A DNA stretch of 64,000 bases from NCBI RefSeq assembly GCF_016925495.1, contig NZ_CP070491.1, positions 744,001-808,000 of the forward strand. Direction: 5' to 3'. Made by a program: the position numbers and the translations under genes. Origin of the DNA: Methylococcus sp. EFPC2 (GTDB lineage Bacteria > Pseudomonadota > Gammaproteobacteria > Methylococcales > Methylococcaceae). Every line of letters starts with the position of its first letter. Positions within the stretch are counted from its first letter, which is position 1. The notes under the pieces were generated by a model, which saw only the letters and a list, made by a program, of their open reading frames with translations, had not been told where the DNA came from and made no database searches. Positions 52,569 through 61,668 of this stretch are shown in pieces.

Positions 52569-53708
52569 GTGAGTGCTTTGTTGCACCACGGCGGCCGCCT
52601 TCGGGCGGCCGCCGTGCGTTACGGCATTCCCTTATCCGATTGGCTGGATCTGTCCACCGGCGTCAATCCGCAGGTCTACCCCGTTCCTCCCGTTCCCGTG
52701 GAGGCCTGGCGCCGTTTGCCGGAAGAGGAAGACGGCCTGGAACACGCGGCGCGGGCCTATTACGGCGCGGACTTCCTCTTGCCGGTGGCCGGCTCCCAGG
52801 CCGCCATTCAGGCATTGCCCCGCTTGCGTCCGCCGTGTCGAGTCGGCGTCCTGGTGCCGGCCTATGCCGAACATGCCCACGCCTGGCGGCAGGCCGGGCA
52901 TGAGGTGATAGCGCTCGAAGTCGGCTGGAATGTGCGGCAGCGAATTCCAGCAAACGGCAGGGCTTGCTGGGATTCCTTAGGGTCATCCCAGCCTACAGAA
53001 GAAGGTTTCGGGACACCATTCGTAGCCCAACGGACTATGCCGACTCTCCCAGAAGGCGAGGGGGCAAAGCGGGAGGAGGCTACAGCCCGCGACCATGAGC
53101 TCGACGTGCTGATAGTCGTCAACCCCAACAATCCCACCGGCCGGCTCATATCCCCCGAGGTCCTGCTGGCCTGGCACGAACGCCTGGCTGCGCGCGGCGG
53201 CTGGCTGGTGGTCGACGAGGCTTTCATGGACGCCACGCCGGACTACAGCCTGGCGGCGCATGCCGGCCGGCCCGGGTTGATCGTGCTGCGTTCCGTGGGC
53301 AAATATTTCGGCCTGGCCGGGGCGAGGGCCGGTTTCGTGCTCGCCGAAGCGGACTTGCTGGACCGGATGGCGGCTTTGCTCGGTCCCTGGGCCTTAGCGG
53401 GTCCGTCGCGCTGGGCCGTGCAAGCCGCGCTGACCGACCGGACCTGGCAGGACGCCATGCGGCCGCGATTGACCGCGAGTTCGGCCCGTCTCGCCGAACT
53501 GCTGGGCGCGAGCGGCTTGCCGTCGGCCGGCGGGACGGCGCTGTTCCAATATTGCCCGACGCCCGAGGCCGTTCGCTTCCATGACCATCTGGCGCGGCAG
53601 GGCATCTGGGTCCGCCGCTTCGACCAACCCGCCGCCCTGCGCTTCGGTTTGCCAGGTGAGGCAAGCCAATGGCACAGGCTGGTCGAGGCGTTGAATAATC
53701 GGGCTTGA
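52569..53708 (+). CDS. cobD: Threonine-phosphate decarboxylase-type aminotransferase (CobD/CobC), with apparent internal insertion
   Basis: 379 residues, GTG start. The N-terminus (HHGGRLRAAAVRYGIPLSDW, LDLSTGVNPQVYP) and the PLP motifs VVNPNNPTGR, DEAFMDATPDYSL and SVGKYFGLAGARAGF (Schiff-base Lys) are those of CobD, which makes (R)-1-amino-2-propanol phosphate for the cobalamin lower-ligand arm. Between AGHEVIALEVGWN (~115) and ELDVLIVVNPN (~175) there are some 45-50 extra residues rich in Gly, Thr and charged residues. Their DNA (about 52940-53090) contains a CTGGGAT/ATCCCAG hairpin and CTCTCCCAGAAGGCGAGGG-like repeat sequence. The reading frame is kept. No other cobalamin gene is adjacent. 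Confidence 0.85.
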   Translation: MSALLHHGGRLRAAAVRYGIPLSDWLDLSTGVNPQVYPVPPVPVEAWRRLPEEEDGLEHAARAYYGADFLLPVAGSQAAIQALPRLRPPCRVGVLVPAYAEHAHAWRQAGHEVIALEVGWNVRQRIPANGRACWDSLGSSQPTEEGFGTPFVAQRTMPTLPEGEGAKREEATARDHELDVLIVVNPNNPTGRLISPEVLLAWHERLAARGGWLVVDEAFMDATPDYSLAAHAGRPGLIVLRSVGKYFGLAGARAGFVLAEADLLDRMAALLGPWALAGPSRWAVQAALTDRTWQDAMRPRLTASSARLAELLGASGLPSAGGTALFQYCPTPEAVRFHDHLARQGIWVRRFDQPAALRFGLPGEASQWHRLVEALNNRA

Positions 53709-53713
53709 GCTGG

Positions 53714-53730
53714 CCCGGCCGACGGCCGGG
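53714..53730 (+). terminator. GC-rich hairpin after cobD
   Basis: Near-perfect CCCGGC...GCCGGG dyad 5 bp after the stop codon, with a short loop. No T-run. It could be a weak terminator or stability element. Confidence 0.4.
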
Positions 53731-53926
53731 TGCGTCCGGTCCGCGATGGTCCGGTTGGCCGGCTGATGAAGACACGCGGCTCGCTCCGCCGCTATAGCAA
53801 TCGCGTCGCCCCGAGAGCCGGAAACATTGATTCCAAGCCGGGATTGGTTGTCGAATCGGCGCTCGTTCTTTCGACTATCGCATGAGTGTCCTTATTCCAC
53901 TCTTCCACCCGATCCCGGAGGCTATC

Positions 53927-54271
53927 ATGAAGTACCTGTGTCTGGTCTATAGCGAAGAAAGCAAGCTGCACGATCTCCCCGACAGTCCCGACGACGCCGA
54001 GTGCATGGCGTATGCGGAGACTCTGCAACGTAGCGGCCATCTCCTTGCCGCCGAACCGCTCGAATCGGTGAAAACCGCCACCACCGTCCGCATCCGGGCC
54101 GGCAAACTGTCCGTCACCGACGGCCCGTTCGCCGAAACCAAGGAACAACTCGCGGGCTTCTATCTGATCGACGCCCAGGATCTGGACGAAGCCATCCAAC
54201 TGGCCGCCAGGATTCCACCGGCGCGGGTGGGCAGCATCGAAGTGCGGCCGGTCCGTGCCCTGAACGTGTAG
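53927..54271 (+). CDS. YciI-like protein with DGPF motif (1)
   Basis: 114 residues from the ATG at 53927, placed by the CCCGGAGG ribosome binding site; the frame is open upstream, but homologous starts begin MKYLCLVY. The hallmark is LSVTDGPFAETKEQLAGFYL (~62-81). The family (YCII/DGPF, ferredoxin-like fold) has no firmly known reaction in this subgroup. Such genes often sit beside ECF42-type sigma factors. This one is a tandem paralogue of the next gene and is followed by it after 74 bp. Confidence 0.9.
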   Translation: MKYLCLVYSEESKLHDLPDSPDDAECMAYAETLQRSGHLLAAEPLESVKTATTVRIRAGKLSVTDGPFAETKEQLAGFYLIDAQDLDEAIQLAARIPPARVGSIEVRPVRALNV

Positions 54272-54345
54272 ATGGACGGCTCGGGCCGGCCAGTGCTGGC
54301 GGCTCGGCTCCGGTCTATGCGGCGCAAACATTCAAGGAGATATCG

Positions 54346-54723
54346 ATGAAATACCTATGCCTGGCCTACGAGGCGGAGTCAGTGCTCGACGCATTGTCGC
54401 AATCGGAATGGGATGTGCTGAGGCGCGAGACTCTCGATTATGTCGAGGAACTGCGGCAGAGCGGCTACCTGATCGCCACGCATGCCCTGCAAAGCATCCG
54501 CACCGCGGCCACCGTGCGGCAGCGCAACGGCAAACTGTCGGTAACCGACGGCCCATTTGCTGAAACCAAGGAGCACCTGGGCGGTTTTTTCCTGGTCGAA
54601 GCTCAGGATTTGAATGAGGCCATCCGGATCGCCTCGCGCTGGCCCTCGGCGCGTCTGGGTAGCATCGAGGTCAGGCCGATCGAGGAGGAGCTCCGGGTGG
54701 AAAGCCGCTATGGCGGCACCTAA
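54346..54723 (+). CDS. YciI-like protein with DGPF motif (2)
   Basis: 125 residues, starting after AAGGAGATATCG. It aligns with the preceding gene over its length, e.g. MKYLCLAYEAES, ALQSIRTAATVRQRNGKLSV, TDGPFAETKEHLGGFFLVEA and RLGSIEVRPI, so the pair arose by tandem duplication. The C-terminus is ~10 residues longer and charged. It is convergent with the histidine kinase gene. Confidence 0.9.
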   Translation: MKYLCLAYEAESVLDALSQSEWDVLRRETLDYVEELRQSGYLIATHALQSIRTAATVRQRNGKLSVTDGPFAETKEHLGGFFLVEAQDLNEAIRIASRWPSARLGSIEVRPIEEELRVESRYGGT

Positions 54724-54767
54724 ACGTTGAGAAAATGCCGCAACGGCAGCCCTTGGACGCCATGGGA

Positions 54768-56123
54768 TCAAAGGGGCGTGGCGTCCGCCCCGGGCAGGAC
54801 GACTCTCACCAACAGGCCGCCGCCCGGGCGATCTTCTAGGGCGATCTCGCCCCCGTGCCGACGCAGGACGGCGCGGGCCACCGCCAGCCCCAATCCCACG
54901 CCGCCGGTTTCCCGGCTGCGGGAAGGTTCCAGGCGGAAAAACGGGACAAATACTTTCTCGCGCAGCGACGCGGGGATACCGGGACCGCGGTCGCCGACCG
55001 CGATTTCGACGCCGTCGTCAAGCCTGGTGAGGCTCACGACCGCTTCCCGTCCGTAGGTCAGGGCATTGTCGATGAGATTGGCGAACGCGCGGCGCAGTGA
55101 AACGGCGCAACCTTCGTAGTTCAGATGCCGCGGGCCCTCGTAAATGGCCACTTTCCCGGCGTCATGCAGATCGTCGCACAGGCTTTGCAGCAGCATGGCC
55201 AGGTCGAGTCGGGTAACGGGCTCGTCGGCCGCATCGTCTCGGGCGAATACCAGGGTCGATTGCAGCATGGCCTGCATCTGATCCAGGTCGGCCACCGCCT
55301 TGCGCCGTTGAGCGGGGTCGGCGATGAATTCGGTGCGGAATCGCAGCCGGGTCAGGGCCGTCCGGAGATCGTGGGAAATCGCCGCCAGCATCAGGGTGCG
55401 GTCTTCGATCAAGCGGCGGATGCGCGCCTGCATGTCGTTGAAGGCCCGCGCCGCCAAGCGAATTTCGCCGGGTCCCTCTTCGCGCAACGGAGGTGAGTCG
55501 ACGTTTGCGCCGAGGCGTTGCGCGGCCAGGGCGAATCGCGTCAGCGGAGCGGTTACCCTGCGGGAGGCCCACACACCCAGGGCCGCGACGCCCGCGATGA
55601 ACAGGCCGCCGGACAGCGCCACACGCAAGCTCCACAGTCCGCCGATTTCTTCGCCGCTGACGACAAAGCGCAGCCAGCTTTGGTCCGACAGCGCGATCCA
55701 GACCTCGACCGGTGCCCGACTCGTCCAGCCGCTCGCCGTGGGGTTGCCGATCGGGTAGCCCGCTTCGACTCGCACCGGGCCATACGGCTCGGACATGACC
55801 CTCACATCCCGTGCCAGGTGTCGGCTCATGCCGTCCCGGCGCATGGGCGGCGGTTTGGTGTGAGGCTCCCACATCACCGACAGACCGGGTTCGTCCAAGG
55901 CGGGCAACCAGGCGAAGCGGGCCTCGGGCGACGCCCTATCCATGAGGGAAGCGATGATGGCAATGCGCTGCAGGTTGCGAAAAGTCCGGTCCCATCCCTT
56001 GCCGTGGAAAAGATCCAACTGGTAGACCGAGAGGCTGAGCGCCACCGTCAATATCAGGCCCGTAAATAGCAGCACCAGGGTTCTGCCGGCGATGCTGTCG
56101 GGCCACAGCCGCATGCCGCTCAT
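54768..56123 (-). CDS. Sensor histidine kinase (EnvZ/CpxA-like)
   Basis: 451 residues. An N-terminal helix (TLVLLFTGLILTVALSLSVY), a periplasmic loop of ~140 residues and a second helix (SGGLFIAGVAALGVWASRRV) are followed by HAMP, the DHp H-box AISHDLRTALTRLRFRTE (phosphorylated His) and an HATPase domain with N-box NLIDNAL, GDRGPGIP and GVGLGLAV. It overlaps the response regulator by 4 bp (the upstream gene on this strand) and is thus translationally coupled to it. The periplasmic domain gives no clue to the signal. Confidence 0.93.
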   Translation of the reverse strand: MSGMRLWPDSIAGRTLVLLFTGLILTVALSLSVYQLDLFHGKGWDRTFRNLQRIAIIASLMDRASPEARFAWLPALDEPGLSVMWEPHTKPPPMRRDGMSRHLARDVRVMSEPYGPVRVEAGYPIGNPTASGWTSRAPVEVWIALSDQSWLRFVVSGEEIGGLWSLRVALSGGLFIAGVAALGVWASRRVTAPLTRFALAAQRLGANVDSPPLREEGPGEIRLAARAFNDMQARIRRLIEDRTLMLAAISHDLRTALTRLRFRTEFIADPAQRRKAVADLDQMQAMLQSTLVFARDDAADEPVTRLDLAMLLQSLCDDLHDAGKVAIYEGPRHLNYEGCAVSLRRAFANLIDNALTYGREAVVSLTRLDDGVEIAVGDRGPGIPASLREKVFVPFFRLEPSRSRETGGVGLGLAVARAVLRRHGGEIALEDRPGGGLLVRVVLPGADATPL

Positions 56124-56839
56124 GGATCGCTTTCGACGCGCGGCGTGAACAAATAGCCGCCACCGCGCACCGTCTTGATCAGCGTCGGCTCGTTCGGATC
56201 GGTTTCGATCTTGCGGCGCAACCGGCTCAGCTGTACGTCTATGCTGCGGTCATAGGCGGTGGCCGCGCGTCCTCGGGTCAAGTCCAACAGCTGATCCCGG
56301 TTCAGGACACGCTGGGGGTGTTCCGCAAAAGCCGCCAGCAGATCGAACTCGCCGCTGGTCATAGGCATCAGCACGCCTTCCGGGGAATGCAGTTCGCGTT
56401 TGGCTAGGTCGAGCTTCCAGCCTTCAAACCTCAGGTTTTTTTTCATGCCCTGCGGGCCGGCCGGGGAGTAGCCGGTGCGGCGCAGTACCGCCTTGATGCG
56501 GGCCAGAAGCTCACGCGGGTTGAAAGGCTTGACCACGTAATCATCGGCGCCCATTTCCAGACCGACGATGCGGTCGGTATCTTCGGCGAGCGCCGTTAGC
56601 ATGATGACCGGTAGATTCGAGTCCGCCCGCAGACGCCGGCACAGTGCGAGGCCGTCTTCGCCGGGCAGCATCAGATCGAGCACGATCAGATCATAGCGGC
56701 CGGATGCCAGGCATCGTGCCATGGCCCGGCCGTCCGCCGCCGCGTCCGCGCGTAAGCCGTGGCGGGCGAGAAAATCCGTGAGCAGATGGCGGATCTCGCG
56801 GTCGTCGTCGACAATGAGTATGTGGGAAGAGTGGGCCAT
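56120..56839 (-). CDS. OmpR family response regulator
   Basis: 239 residues. Receiver domain: acidic pair IVDDDREIRHLL, phosphoacceptor Asp in LIVLDLMLPGEDG (~55), Lys in YVVKPFNPREL. C-terminal winged helix with the typical LFTPRVESDP end (VRGGGYLF). It pairs with the overlapping kinase gene. Directly upstream and divergent is the methyltransferase-like gene, a plausible target; no clear direct repeats were identified. Confidence 0.94.
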   Translation of the reverse strand: MAHSSHILIVDDDREIRHLLTDFLARHGLRADAAADGRAMARCLASGRYDLIVLDLMLPGEDGLALCRRLRADSNLPVIMLTALAEDTDRIVGLEMGADDYVVKPFNPRELLARIKAVLRRTGYSPAGPQGMKKNLRFEGWKLDLAKRELHSPEGVLMPMTSGEFDLLAAFAEHPQRVLNRDQLLDLTRGRAATAYDRSIDVQLSRLRRKIETDPNEPTLIKTVRGGGYLFTPRVESDP

Positions 56840-57007
56840 GGATCCATTATGACGAATCGTTGCCGCCCCGGCGGCGGCGCTTTGTAACGTAAAGTTACCG
56901 GGCAGGGGAGCGCAACCTGCGGTTACAAAAACCGGTCTTTGGCGAAATCGTTCTGTTACTCGCCAGGCTTACCGTACTCACCGTCATTAACGGAAGAGGC
57001 AAAAGCC

Positions 57008-58153
57008 ATGACTACGTTACCCGAATCCGGCCCCGGCGGGACTCCATCGAACTGGCTGCGACCCGCCGCCTGGCTGTTCTATCTGGCCATAGTGCTGGAA
57101 ATCCTGTTCATGATCAGCCCCGCCGCCGGCTATTTCTATGCGCTGTACGGGCCTTCCCTGAACGTACTCGATCATGCCGCCGTGACCGCCTGGCTGACCC
57201 AGTTTTTTCTGCCGCACATCTCGACGACGCGGAGCGGCATCCTCAACGCGATCCCGTGGATTGGAGGCTTCTGCGTGATGCTGGGTGGGGCCTGCTTCCT
57301 GGCCGCGGCCGCCCAACTTTACTGGGCCAAATTCCGGCGCCTGGGCGTCGTCGCTACCGGCTTGTACGGCATCAGTCGTCACCCCCAGTACATCGGACTG
57401 GCCGTGCTCGGCCTGGGCTGCTTGCTGCTGTGGCCGCGGTTTCTGGTGTTGCTCAGCTATGTGCTGATGCTGTTCCTCTACAGGCTGCTCGCTGCCGCGG
57501 AGGAGCGGCGTTGCGAGCAGCAGTTCGGCCGCTCCTATCGCGAGTACCGAAGTCGGACGGCGATGGCTAGTCGGGCGCCGCCGTCCCTTCCCGAACCCGG
57601 TAGTGCCGCCGCATGGGCGAAACTCGCGCAGCTGTCCTGCACGCGGCCCGGGCGAGCCTTCATCGCGGTTCTCGCCGCGTTGCTGGTGGCCCTGGGATTT
57701 CGAGAGTACACGCTGTCGCAGATCTCGGCGTATTACGAAGGGCACGCGGCCGTGCTGTCGCCGGCCCTGCTCGACGGCGAATTGCTCGCCGCTTACCGGA
57801 CCGCAACCGGGCACGTGCGGGTAAGCCGGGCCCTGGCGTATGTCCGAGATAAGTCTTTGCTGGTCCACGTCCTGCCCGAGGATTGGTATCTGGCCGATTT
57901 GCCGATGGAGACCGCGACGAAACACGGAGGCCATTACACCCCGGCAAACTTCGACCGGCGCCGCTACAAGCTGCTTTTCAGCCGCGCTCGCACCCACGAC
58001 CCCCAAGCGGCGGGGAAGGGCATCGTGCGCTCGGCTTACGGCATCGATCCTATCATCGTGGTCAGGGTCGACATCGCAGCCGGCAGGGTCACCGGCGTCG
58101 ACACGCCGCCGGCCCATGTCTTGTGGGGCGATATTCCCACCCCTTTGTTTTGA
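57008..58153 (+). CDS. Isoprenylcysteine methyltransferase-like membrane protein with extra C-terminal domain
   Basis: 381 residues from the ATG at 57008; an in-frame start at 56939 is less likely because GGAAGAGG precedes 57008. Several membrane helices (AWLFYLAIVLEILFMISPAA; GGFCVMLGGACFLAAAAQLY) lead to the ICMT/phospholipid-methyltransferase signature GLYGISRHPQYIGL and YRLLAAAEERRCEQQFG. A further membrane helix and ~150-residue soluble part (~225-381) of unknown kind follow. It probably methylates a lipid or membrane substrate using SAM. It is divergent from the two-component system and 15 bp upstream of a small lipoprotein gene. Confidence 0.82.
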   Translation: MTTLPESGPGGTPSNWLRPAAWLFYLAIVLEILFMISPAAGYFYALYGPSLNVLDHAAVTAWLTQFFLPHISTTRSGILNAIPWIGGFCVMLGGACFLAAAAQLYWAKFRRLGVVATGLYGISRHPQYIGLAVLGLGCLLLWPRFLVLLSYVLMLFLYRLLAAAEERRCEQQFGRSYREYRSRTAMASRAPPSLPEPGSAAAWAKLAQLSCTRPGRAFIAVLAALLVALGFREYTLSQISAYYEGHAAVLSPALLDGELLAAYRTATGHVRVSRALAYVRDKSLLVHVLPEDWYLADLPMETATKHGGHYTPANFDRRRYKLLFSRARTHDPQAAGKGIVRSAYGIDPIIVVRVDIAAGRVTGVDTPPAHVLWGDIPTPLF

Positions 58154-58168
58154 TCGCGGAGTAGCGCC

Positions 58169-58594
58169 ATGAAATCCAAAAGGCTGGGTCGTGCCGTGAT
58201 CGCGACTGTGCTGATGGTTTGCGGGTCGGGGTGCGCCATGGAGCCCGGTGTCGCCGTTTGGCCGGGATACGACGGCGTAGCTACGGTCAGGGTGTCCGGC
58301 GTCGGTCAGCATGCGCGGGTCGCCCACCCAGGTTTATTCGACCTCGACGTCTCGGGAGCAGGCCAGACCGTTCGTGTTCCCGCCGGCAATGCCATCCGGA
58401 CGCTACGGGTCAGCGGCGCCAATCACGGGATTACCGTTGCGGCCGGGGCGTCGGTCCAGTCCATCCGGCTCAGTGGGGTCGGATCGACCATACATTTGCC
58501 CAAGGATGTGCACCCCTCCGTCAGCGGCAGTGGCATCGACGGGCACATCGTCAGCGACGCGGAAACCGCCGATAGCCAAGTGAATCCACCCTGA
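58169..58594 (+). CDS. DUF3060-like small lipoprotein
   Basis: 141 residues. The signal peptide with lipobox CGSGCAM is followed by six or so short beta repeats of the form 'V.VSG.G...V' (TVRVSGVGQHARV, LDVSGAGQTVRV, LRVSGANHGITV, IRLSGVGSTIHLP, PSVSGSGIDGHI). That is the pattern of DUF3060 proteins, predicted small beta-solenoids. Probably anchored in the outer membrane facing the periplasm. Cotranscribed with the preceding gene (15 bp gap). Confidence 0.8.
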   Translation: MKSKRLGRAVIATVLMVCGSGCAMEPGVAVWPGYDGVATVRVSGVGQHARVAHPGLFDLDVSGAGQTVRVPAGNAIRTLRVSGANHGITVAAGASVQSIRLSGVGSTIHLPKDVHPSVSGSGIDGHIVSDAETADSQVNPP

Positions 58595-58785
58595 GGGCCG
58601 ATCATGGCGTGCCTCGGAATCTACGACCGGAACTTTTTATCGCCGGGATGCGGAGTCCCTGTCGATTTGGCGCTTCTCCGCCCGACTATCGGACGCATGG
58701 CGGGGGCATCGTCCCCATACCTATATGAGTAACCCGCCGGGATGCCTTAAAAACAGGCGTCCCGGCCTACCGAAAGCGAGACTCC

Positions 58786-59244
58786 ATGAGCACGAACAAC
58801 CGTTTAATTGCCGCCGACCGCGAAATCCGCTCGTCCCGCCACTTCCAGGTATCGCGCGAGCGTTTGTTTGCCGAGTGGTCCGATCCAGATCGGCTGGCAC
58901 AATGGTGGGGCCCCGAGGGCTTTACCAACACCTTTCACGAATTCGACCTCAGGCCCGGAGGACGCTGGCATTTCATCATGCACGGTCCGGACGGCACCGA
59001 CTATCCCAACGAAAATATCTTCATCGAGGTGAAAAAAGCCGAGCGCATCGTCTTCCGGCATGTTTTCGCTCCCGTGTTCCAGATGACGGTCGATTTTACC
59101 GAGCAGGCCGGAGGAACGCGGCTCGACTGGCTAATGCTTTTCGAAACCGCGGAGGTTTGCGAAAAGTTCAGAGCCTTGTGCACCGAGGCCAACGAGCAGA
59201 ATTTCGACCGCCTGGCGCATCAACTCGCGGTCTGCGCGTCTTGA
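58786..59244 (+). CDS. SRPBCC/AHSA1-like protein (1)
   Basis: 152 residues, starting at MSTNNRLIAADREI. The START/Bet v1-like pattern is clear: SRHFQVSRERLFAEWSDPDR, LAQWWGPEGFTNTFHEFDLR, PGGRWHFIMHGPDG and a final TRLDWLMLFETAEVCEKF helix. AHSA1-type proteins bind hydrophobic ligands; no reaction is known for this group. It is 37 bp from the following VOC gene, a pairing common in such loci. Confidence 0.9.
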   Translation: MSTNNRLIAADREIRSSRHFQVSRERLFAEWSDPDRLAQWWGPEGFTNTFHEFDLRPGGRWHFIMHGPDGTDYPNENIFIEVKKAERIVFRHVFAPVFQMTVDFTEQAGGTRLDWLMLFETAEVCEKFRALCTEANEQNFDRLAHQLAVCAS

Positions 59245-59281
59245 ACCGCCCATACTTGACCGCAACCCTCAGGAGAAAAAA

Positions 59282-59695
59282 ATGCATCTGCAACCCTATC
59301 TGTTTTTCGGCGGCCGCTGCGAAGAGGCCATCGAGTTCTACCGCGCAGTGCTCGGCGCCGAAGTGCTGGCCTTGCTGCGCTATAAGGACAACCCGGAACC
59401 GCCTGAGCCAGGGCGTTTGGCGGCCGGCTGGGAGGAAAAAGTCATGCATGCGCACCTGCGCATCGGTGCCAGCACGGTCATGGCGTCGGATGGCTGCGGG
59501 CCTGAGCCGTCCGGCTTGCAAGGCTTTTCCCTGGTACTGACGGTGACCGAGGCGAACGAAGGGGACCGCCTGTTCGCTACCCTGGGTGCGGGCGGCCAGG
59601 TGCAGATGCCGCCTGGCCAGACCTTTTTCTCCCCGCGTTTCGGCATGCTCACCGATCGTTTCGGCGTGCGGTGGATCATCTACGTGGAAGGCTAA
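59282..59695 (+). CDS. VOC family protein, PhnB-like (1)
   Basis: 137 residues, right after AGGAG. The PhnB-like glyoxalase/bleomycin-resistance fold is indicated by LFFGGRCEEAIEFYRAVLGA, MHAHLRIGASTVMASDG and FSPRFGMLTDRFGVRWIIYV. It is a half-size VOC unit that would dimerise. Substrate unknown. Related to the VOC genes at 61669 and 62261. Confidence 0.9.
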   Translation: MHLQPYLFFGGRCEEAIEFYRAVLGAEVLALLRYKDNPEPPEPGRLAAGWEEKVMHAHLRIGASTVMASDGCGPEPSGLQGFSLVLTVTEANEGDRLFATLGAGGQVQMPPGQTFFSPRFGMLTDRFGVRWIIYVEG

Positions 59696-60070
59696 AGCTT
59701 CAGGCCTTCGACCACCGCGGCCGTAAGCTTCCCTCCCAATACACAGGACGTATCCGCGCCTTGTATGATCGGGTTGCAGATCCGGCGCTTCGCCGGGCGA
59801 CGGTGTTCGAAGCCCCAGTTCTAGGGGGGAGGTGTCATCGGCCCGAGCACAGGCCGACTGCTGGAGGCGCTGCGGACGGCGGCACCTCCGCATTTCCCGG
59901 CCCGGTTCCACCACGCCCGAGCGGGAAGTTGGATATGAGGCAACCCTGAATAAGCCATGGTTCGACAAACTCAGCCGTATGGAATCATCACGCTGCCGTC
60001 CGGGTTGAACCTGCCAGAGGGCTTGATCAAGGTTTTCGTAACGGAATCGTTTCCGTAGAGGGAGTGGGTC
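59696..60070. other. 375 bp without a recognisable gene
   Basis: No supported gene, hairpin or repeat was found. A 92-codon frame (59671-59949) overlaps the VOC gene end and has no ribosome binding site; its composition is that of a shadow. Confidence 0.5.
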
Positions 60071-60418
60071 ATGATTTACCAGGGCGGTTGTCACTGTGGA
60101 CGGGTGGTTTTCAAGGTCGAAGGCGAGCTTACGCGGGTGTTGGCGTGCAACTGCTCGATGTGTTCCCGCAAAGGCGCATTGCATTGGTTCGTACCGAGAG
60201 ACGCGTTCCGCCTGTTTACTCCGGAAGAAAATCTCGCCACCTATACCTTCAACCAGCACGTCATCAAGCACCGCTTCTGCCCGAACTGCGGGGTGCATCC
60301 GTTCGGCGAAGGCGTCGATTCCGAGGGCCATCGCATGGCGGCGGTGAATGTGCGATGTCTGGAACACGTCGAATTCCAGTCTCTCCCCGTGGACCATTTC
60401 GACGGTCGTGCGCTTTAA
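60071..60418 (+). CDS. GFA (glutathione-dependent formaldehyde-activating-like) family protein
   Basis: 115 residues. The zinc-site cysteines are in the family order: CHCGRVVF (8-15), CNCSMC (~32-37) and HRFCPNCGVHPFGEG (~79-93). Members bind two zinc ions. Gfa was named for adding glutathione to formaldehyde, but most homologues are uncharacterised. In a C1-using host a formaldehyde link is tempting but unsupported by the neighbours. There is a GAGGGAG-type ribosome binding site. Confidence 0.92.
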   Translation: MIYQGGCHCGRVVFKVEGELTRVLACNCSMCSRKGALHWFVPRDAFRLFTPEENLATYTFNQHVIKHRFCPNCGVHPFGEGVDSEGHRMAAVNVRCLEHVEFQSLPVDHFDGRAL

Positions 60419-60579
60419 CCGTCCTCCGTCGGAAGAGGCCGGCCGATATTTTTTCGAAATCGGCCGGTCCGCTGTCGATTTGGCCATGTCGCATTCGACT
60501 GACTGCTGAGAGCCGGGCTAGGCATCCGTTTTACAAGGGGCCGCAGCCGTCTCGAAAACCCCAATCAGGAGACAACAAG

Positions 60580-60996
60580 ATGCGATTCATGATCATCGTC
60601 AGATCCACACTGGATTCGGAGGCCGGCGTAATGCCTTCCGAGGAGCTCATCAGCCAGATGGCGACTTACCACGAAGAACTGCAAAAGGCCGGCGTGCTGC
60701 TGGATGCGAGCGGCTTGCAGCCCAGTGCCAAAGGCTGGCGCATCCGCTATTCCGGGGAGAAACGCTCCGTCGTCGACGGACCTTTCGCCGAAACCAAGGA
60801 ATTGATCGCCGGCTACACCTTCATCCAGGTTCAATCCAGGGAGGAAGCGCTGGAATGGACCAAGCGTTTCCCCAACCCTGCCGGAGTCGGCAAGGCAAGC
60901 GAGATCGAAGTGCGGCAACTGTATGAACTCGACGATTTCGAGCCCGGCGAGGCGATCGAGCGGTTCCGCGAATTGGAAACCGCGACGGAAAAATAA
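60580..60996 (+). CDS. YciI-like protein with DGPF motif (3)
   Basis: 138 residues from the ATG at 60580, after AGGAGAC; the open frame upstream overlaps the GFA gene and is a shadow. It starts MRFMIIVRSTLDSEAG and has the hallmark SVVDGPFAETKELIAGYTFI. The C-terminal extension DFEPGEAIERFRELE is typical of the longer DGPF proteins. It is more distant from the 53.9-54.7 kb pair than those are from each other, so it is an older paralogue. Confidence 0.9.
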   Translation: MRFMIIVRSTLDSEAGVMPSEELISQMATYHEELQKAGVLLDASGLQPSAKGWRIRYSGEKRSVVDGPFAETKELIAGYTFIQVQSREEALEWTKRFPNPAGVGKASEIEVRQLYELDDFEPGEAIERFRELETATEK

Positions 60997-61039
60997 GGGA
61001 CGATGCCCCCTGCAATCACTGACCTTACAGGAGAGCCCT

Positions 61040-61567
61040 ATGTTCAAGCTCATCGCCGCGGCATTCGTGATAGCGCTTCTCGCCCTGCTCATCTACGCCG
61101 CCACCAAAGCGGATACGTTTCGCGTCCAGCGTTCGACGCGCATCAAGGCCGTGCCCGACCGTATCTTTCCCCTCATCAATGATTTGCACGCCTGGCTCGA
61201 ATGGTCGCCCTACGAAAAGAAAGATTCCGCCATGAAGCGATCGTTCAGCGGCACGACCAGCGGCAAGGGCGCGGTTTACGCCTGGGACGGCAACAAGGAC
61301 GTCGGTGCGGGCAGTATGGAAATCCAGGAGTCATTTCCGCCGTCCCTGCTCGTTTTCCAGCTGGATTTCATTCGGCCCTTCGAAGCCCGCAACACCGTGG
61401 AATTTACGCTGGAACCCGAAGGCGAAGCCACGGCGGTCACCTGGGCCATGCATGGCCCCATGCCCTATATCTCCAAGCTCATGAGTGTCTTCTTCAGCAT
61501 GGACAAGATGATAGGCAAGGATTTCGAGACGGGCCTCGCGAACCTTAAGGCGATCGCCGAGAAATAA
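61040..61567 (+). CDS. SRPBCC family protein with N-terminal membrane anchor (2)
   Basis: 175 residues from the ATG at 61040 (ACAGGAGAG upstream). One N-terminal helix (MFKLIAAAFVIALLALLIYA) precedes the polyketide-cyclase-like SRPBCC fold: FRVQRSTRIKAVPDRIFPLI, LHAWLEWSPYEKKD, and MHGPMPYISKLMSVFFSMDK before the C-terminal helix. Likely an inner-membrane-tethered periplasmic lipid or ligand binder. 43 bp after the third DGPF gene; probable operon. Confidence 0.9.
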   Translation: MFKLIAAAFVIALLALLIYAATKADTFRVQRSTRIKAVPDRIFPLINDLHAWLEWSPYEKKDSAMKRSFSGTTSGKGAVYAWDGNKDVGAGSMEIQESFPPSLLVFQLDFIRPFEARNTVEFTLEPEGEATAVTWAMHGPMPYISKLMSVFFSMDKMIGKDFETGLANLKAIAEK

Positions 61568-61668
61568 CCGTGGCATGCCCGTTCTTGCGTAAATGTCGCG
61601 CGAAAGCCGGGTGAACAAGGCAATCCAGGCGGCATTCCACACTCATACAGTCACCATAAGGAGCGAAA

